28,665 bases of DNA from CAJJBL01 sp964519035 (GTDB taxonomy: Bacteria; Pseudomonadota; Alphaproteobacteria; Puniceispirillales; Marisalimonadaceae), in the NCBI GenBank assembly GCA_964519035.1, contig CAZFKZ010000024.1, forward strand, positions 1 to 28,665, given 5' to 3'. The notes under the pieces were generated by a model. The model was not told the DNA's origin and made no database searches. It saw nothing but the letters and a program-made list of their open reading frames with translations. Of the stretch, positions 25,981 through 28,665 are shown in pieces. The position numbers and the translations under genes were made by a program. How positions within the stretch are numbered: position 1 is the stretch's first letter; each line of letters begins with the position of its first letter.

Positions 25981-26640
25981 ATGAAGGAATTATTAATAGC
26001 GCCTTCAATACTTTCAGCTAATTTTGGTTTCTTGTCCCAAGAGATTAAATCTATTGATAAGGCAGGAGCTGATTGGATACATTTAGATGTTATGGATGGT
26101 CACTTTGTTCCAAATTTAACTTTTGGACCTCCAATTATAAAATCAATAAGATCCTGCTCTGATAAACCATTTGACGCCCATCTTATGGTTAGTAACCCAG
26201 ATTATCTGATAAATGAATATGTTGATGCTGGTGTTGATATGATTACTGTTCATAAAGAGGTGACAACTCATTTAGATAAAACATTAAGTCATATTCGTGA
26301 ATTAGGTTGTAAATCAGGCGTTTCTATAAATCCAGCTTCATCTATTTCAGGCTTAGAGTTTGTATTAGATAAATTAGATTTAATTCTTTTAATGACAGTT
26401 AATCCTGGATTTGGTGGCCAATCATTTATAAATTCTTCATTAGAAAAAATAAAAAGTGTTAAATATTTAGTTGGAGATCGTCCAATTAATATTCAAGTTG
26501 ATGGAGGTATCAACAGCGATATTGCTCCAAAGGTAATTGCAGCTGGAGCAAATGTGTTAGTTGCAGGCTCTGCTGTTTTTCAGGGAAATAATTTTGAGAG
26601 TTATAAAAAAAATATAAACTCTTTAAGAAACCTTATTTAG
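25981..26640 (+). CDS. rpe: ribulose-phosphate 3-epimerase
   Basis: A 219-residue TIM-barrel epimerase interconverting ribulose-5-phosphate and xylulose-5-phosphate. It starts with the conserved IAPSILSANF. The metal and catalytic residues H34, D36 and D39 lie in WIHLDVMDGHFVPN, followed by VNPGFGGQ and the VDGGI strand near residue 175, which carries the second catalytic aspartate. Full length. AAAGG lies about ten bases before the ATG. It supplies xylulose-5-phosphate for the transketolase encoded upstream, and its stop is three bases from the gph start, so the two are co-translated neighbours. Confidence 0.97.
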   Translation: MKELLIAPSILSANFGFLSQEIKSIDKAGADWIHLDVMDGHFVPNLTFGPPIIKSIRSCSDKPFDAHLMVSNPDYLINEYVDAGVDMITVHKEVTTHLDKTLSHIRELGCKSGVSINPASSISGLEFVLDKLDLILLMTVNPGFGGQSFINSSLEKIKSVKYLVGDRPINIQVDGGINSDIAPKVIAAGANVLVAGSAVFQGNNFESYKKNINSLRNLI

Positions 26641-26643
26641 TTT

Positions 26644-27315
26644 ATGAAACATAATCCATATGCAGTAATATTTGATTTAGATGGAACATTGGTCCATTCA
26701 GTTCCTGATATGCATAGTGCGATTAATAAAACTTTAAAAGAATACAATTTAAAAGATATTTCTGAAGAGCAATTACAAACTTTTGTTGGAGAAGGTATGT
26801 TATCTCTTGCAAAAAAAGTAGTTGATTTTTGTGGTGGTGATAGAGAATTGTATCAAATAGTCTATCAAAGCTACAGGAAAAACTATTCTGATGAGCCATT
26901 TAAATATAGTTCCTTGATGCCAGGAGCTATGTCTGCGCTAAACTTCTTTTATAATCAAAATATTCCTATGGGAATTTGTACCAATAAAAGACAGTATGTA
27001 ACTGAGAAACTAATACAAAAAATGAACTTAGAAAAATTCTTTAATGTTATTGTTGGAGCTAGAGATAATATTCCATTAAAACCAAACCCTGATATGGTTT
27101 TATTAGCGATGGATAGCTTTAAGTTACCAGATAGTTCATTTTTAATGGTGGGTGATACATCCAATGACATAGAAGCGGCTATTTCAGCAAATATTAAATC
27201 AATAGTTATTAAAGGAGGATACACTAATTATGATGTGGAAACCTTGGGTGCAAGTTTCACCTTAGAAAGTTTAAATCAAATAATAGATCTTTTTAATACA
27301 AAATTTATTAAATAG
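26644..27315 (+). CDS. gph: phosphoglycolate phosphatase (HAD superfamily)
   Basis: A 223-residue HAD-superfamily phosphatase. The nucleophile pair D11 and D13 lies in FDLDGTLVHS, motif II is CTNK, the lysine motif is in LKPNPDM and the metal-binding motif is VGDTSNDIEA. The alpha-helical cap between residues 17 and 90 fits Gph, which hydrolyses 2-phosphoglycolate; other small phosphate esters are possible in this family. In rpe-gph pairs the enzyme can act in DNA repair metabolism or photorespiration, where it is called cbbZ. Its last eight bases overlap the end of the convergent short-chain dehydrogenase gene, with no terminator between. Confidence 0.9.
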   Translation: MKHNPYAVIFDLDGTLVHSVPDMHSAINKTLKEYNLKDISEEQLQTFVGEGMLSLAKKVVDFCGGDRELYQIVYQSYRKNYSDEPFKYSSLMPGAMSALNFFYNQNIPMGICTNKRQYVTEKLIQKMNLEKFFNVIVGARDNIPLKPNPDMVLLAMDSFKLPDSSFLMVGDTSNDIEAAISANIKSIVIKGGYTNYDVETLGASFTLESLNQIIDLFNTKFIK

Positions 27316-28228
27316 GATCCCAGCTAAAAACATCTCCACTTCTTTCGCTAGCTGTCATTGAACTCTTAAAAGCTGGATATGCTCTTTGAGCTATCTCTTG
27401 GGGTGTCCATCCTTTTTCTGAATGAACACTTTTGACTGGCCTGTGTTGATTATATATGAATAATTCATTTAAACGCGCACTAAAAATTTGACCAGTAACA
27501 TCTTTTGCTGCTGCAGAAGCTAGAAAAACTGCTAAAGGTGCATTAGTCTCAGGTGTCATTTTCTTTAATCTTTCCACTCTCTCTTTTTCAGCATCGGTAT
27601 TAGCTGGAATTGAATTTGTCATTCTACTCCAAGCGAATGGTGCTATACAATTTGACCTTACATTATATCTACTCATATCTAAAGATATAGACCTTGAAAG
27701 ACCGGCAATACCAAGCTTAGCTGCTGAATAATTAGCTTGTCCAAAATTTCCAATTAAACCAGAAGTACTTGTCATATGAACATATGCTCCTGAGTTTTGT
27801 TCACGAAAGTATGGAGCTGCTGCTCTACTAACATAAAAGCCACCATTTAAGTGAACATTAATTACATTTTCCCAATCAGAAGGATCCATTTTATGAAAAA
27901 TAGCATCTCTTAAGATACCTGCATTATTAATAATAATGTCTATTTTACCATATGTATCTATGGCTTTTTTAATTATTAACTGTGCACTTTCCCAAGTTGA
28001 AACACTGTCATTGTTAATAACTGCCTTACCACCTTTTTGAGTTATTAATCCACATGTTTCTTCTGCGGGCGAAGAAGAGCCACCATCGCCAGTTAATGAA
28101 ACTCCAATATCATTGACAACAATTAATGCGCCTTCCGCAGCTAGAGCCAATGCAATTTCACGACCAATACCTCCACCAGCACCTGTTACAACTGCAACTT
28201 TATCCCTTAACTCTAGTTCAATGCTCAT
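27308..28228 (-). CDS. short-chain dehydrogenase, MFE-2-like 3-hydroxyacyl-CoA dehydrogenase type
   Basis: A 306-residue SDR-family oxidoreductase. It has the cofactor loop TGAGGGIG (15-22) with D40 after the second strand, favouring NAD. NNAG lies at 101-104 and the catalytic S154, Y167 and K171 in MTSTSG...NYSAAK. The NFGQANYSAAKLG segment and the insertion after D40 (residues 41-54) resemble the (3R)-hydroxyacyl-CoA dehydrogenase part of peroxisomal MFE-2, so an acyl-CoA substrate is likely but unproven. The C-terminus extends about 55 residues beyond a minimal SDR. The ATG at 28228 has AAGGA at good spacing; an ATG at 28255 lacks a ribosome site. It stands alone on the minus strand. Confidence 0.88.
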   Translation of the reverse strand: MSIELELRDKVAVVTGAGGGIGREIALALAAEGALIVVNDIGVSLTGDGGSSSPAEETCGLITQKGGKAVINNDSVSTWESAQLIIKKAIDTYGKIDIIINNAGILRDAIFHKMDPSDWENVINVHLNGGFYVSRAAAPYFREQNSGAYVHMTSTSGLIGNFGQANYSAAKLGIAGLSRSISLDMSRYNVRSNCIAPFAWSRMTNSIPANTDAEKERVERLKKMTPETNAPLAVFLASAAAKDVTGQIFSARLNELFIYNQHRPVKSVHSEKGWTPQEIAQRAYPAFKSSMTASERSGDVFSWDPI

Positions 28229-28579
28229 ATCTTGATTCCTTAGTAGATTACTCATTTAAAAATAAATTATATTATTTTTAAGATTTAAAACAAGTCTAGA
28301 TAGTATTTTTTATGAGAGAAAATCATTGATAACAAACTTTTATTTGACGATAAGCTTAATTAGAGTCTTCTCAACTAATCTAAAAGTAAAAGGTTCTTAA
28401 TAAAAAATTTTAATTAGACACGTTAATTTTATTTAACTAAATCAAAATTTTACAAGATGTATTTTGGGCTATAAAATTAATATGAAATATATGTAAATAA
28501 TAATATGAGAATAATTAATTCTTTTAATACCATAATATTGATATCTAAACTATTATGTCATATACATTAAATGTGATGT
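28229..28579. other. 351-base gene-free A+T-rich intergenic region
   Basis: Lies between the divergently read SDR gene and tRNA-Arg. It is very A+T-rich, with frequent stops in all frames and no convincing small ORF. The left part should hold the SDR promoter and leader, and the right end holds the tRNA promoter listed separately. No clear repeat, riboswitch or terminator was recognised. Confidence 0.6.
28538..28566 (+). promoter_or_regulatory. candidate sigma-70 promoter of tRNA-Arg
   Basis: TTGATA (28538-28543) and TATACA (28561-28566) are separated by exactly 17 bases. The expected transcription start falls about seven bases before the mature tRNA 5' end at 28580, a normal layout for a tRNA gene. 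Each hexamer is imperfect, but the spacing and position fit well. Confidence 0.5.
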
Positions 28580-28656
28580 GGACACGTAGCTCATCTGGAT
28601 AGAGCGCCAGATTCCTAATTTGGAGGCAACAGGTTCGAGTCCTGTCGTGTTCACCA
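28580..28656 (+). tRNA. tRNA-Arg (anticodon CCT)
   Basis: A complete 77-base cloverleaf. The acceptor stem GGACACG pairs with CGTGTTC (one G-U), followed by discriminator A and an encoded CCA at 28654-28656. The D stem is GCTC/GAGC. The anticodon stem CCAGA pairs with TTTGG (one G-U), with the loop TTCCTAA placing CCT at positions 34-36, which reads the arginine codon AGG. The T stem is ACAGG/CCTGT with loop TTCGAGT. AGA/AGG are expected to be favoured arginine codons in such A+T-rich DNA. Confidence 0.97.
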
Positions 28657-28665
28657 CACCTAAAA

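Noticed and set aside
19071..27315. A functional Calvin cycle in this window
   Set aside because: No RuBisCO, phosphoribulokinase or aldolase gene is present here, so carbon fixation cannot be claimed.
28580..28656. tRNA as an integration site for a mobile element
   Set aside because: No integrase or repeated tRNA 3' end is visible, and the window ends nine bases after the tRNA.

Overview
The window is a strongly A+T-rich, gene-dense bacterial segment. Short intergenic gaps, several overlapping or touching genes, a complete leucine-degradation (liu-type) operon and alphaproteobacterial-looking glutamate dehydrogenase, AmtB, pirin and PaiB proteins suggest a marine, genome-reduced alphaproteobacterium. 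That placement is inferred from protein style and base composition; no rRNA or marker phylogeny is available. No insertion sequence, phage gene or CRISPR array is visible.

Layout. (1) 1-2359, minus strand: a class III adenylate cyclase with TolB-like and TPR regions, between two small proteins that both look like ferredoxin-fold (dimeric alpha/beta barrel) domains; the left one is cut by the window edge. (2) 2454-4335, plus strand: a small NrtS-type nitrate/nitrite transporter, an exported DUF3108 protein and a shikimate/quinate dehydrogenase-like enzyme, packed as one operon. (3) 13800 down to 4337, minus strand: an eight-gene catabolic operon. It starts with isovaleryl-CoA dehydrogenase, both methylcrotonyl-CoA carboxylase subunits, HMG-CoA lyase and methylglutaconyl-CoA hydratase, and continues into an AhpD-like protein, a second acyl-CoA dehydrogenase and a CaiB-type CoA transferase. 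A TerB-family gene lies upstream. (4) 14544-18989: nitrogen assimilation, with glutamate dehydrogenase (+) and AmtB (-) converging on a shared terminator, then a GlnE-like protein holding only the adenylyltransferase half. (5) 19071-27315, plus strand: an eight-gene run of pirin, PaiB-like protein, class I fructose-bisphosphatase, transketolase, phosphoglycerate kinase, GAPDH, ribulose-phosphate epimerase and phosphoglycolate phosphatase. This is a cbb-like gene set, but RuBisCO, phosphoribulokinase and aldolase are absent from the window. (6) 28228 down to 27308: a short-chain dehydrogenase; then a 351-base gene-free stretch and tRNA-Arg(CCT).

Working together: leucine is degraded to acetyl-CoA and acetoacetate. 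Gluconeogenic and pentose-phosphate enzymes then make sugar phosphates, and ammonium taken up by AmtB may be assimilated through GDH or glutamine synthetase. Points most worth checking are the half-length GlnE, the hairpin over the amtB ribosome binding site, the nrtS-DUF3108-aroE-like operon with an altered substrate clamp, and the cbb-like cluster without RuBisCO. Most of the window is ordinary core metabolism.
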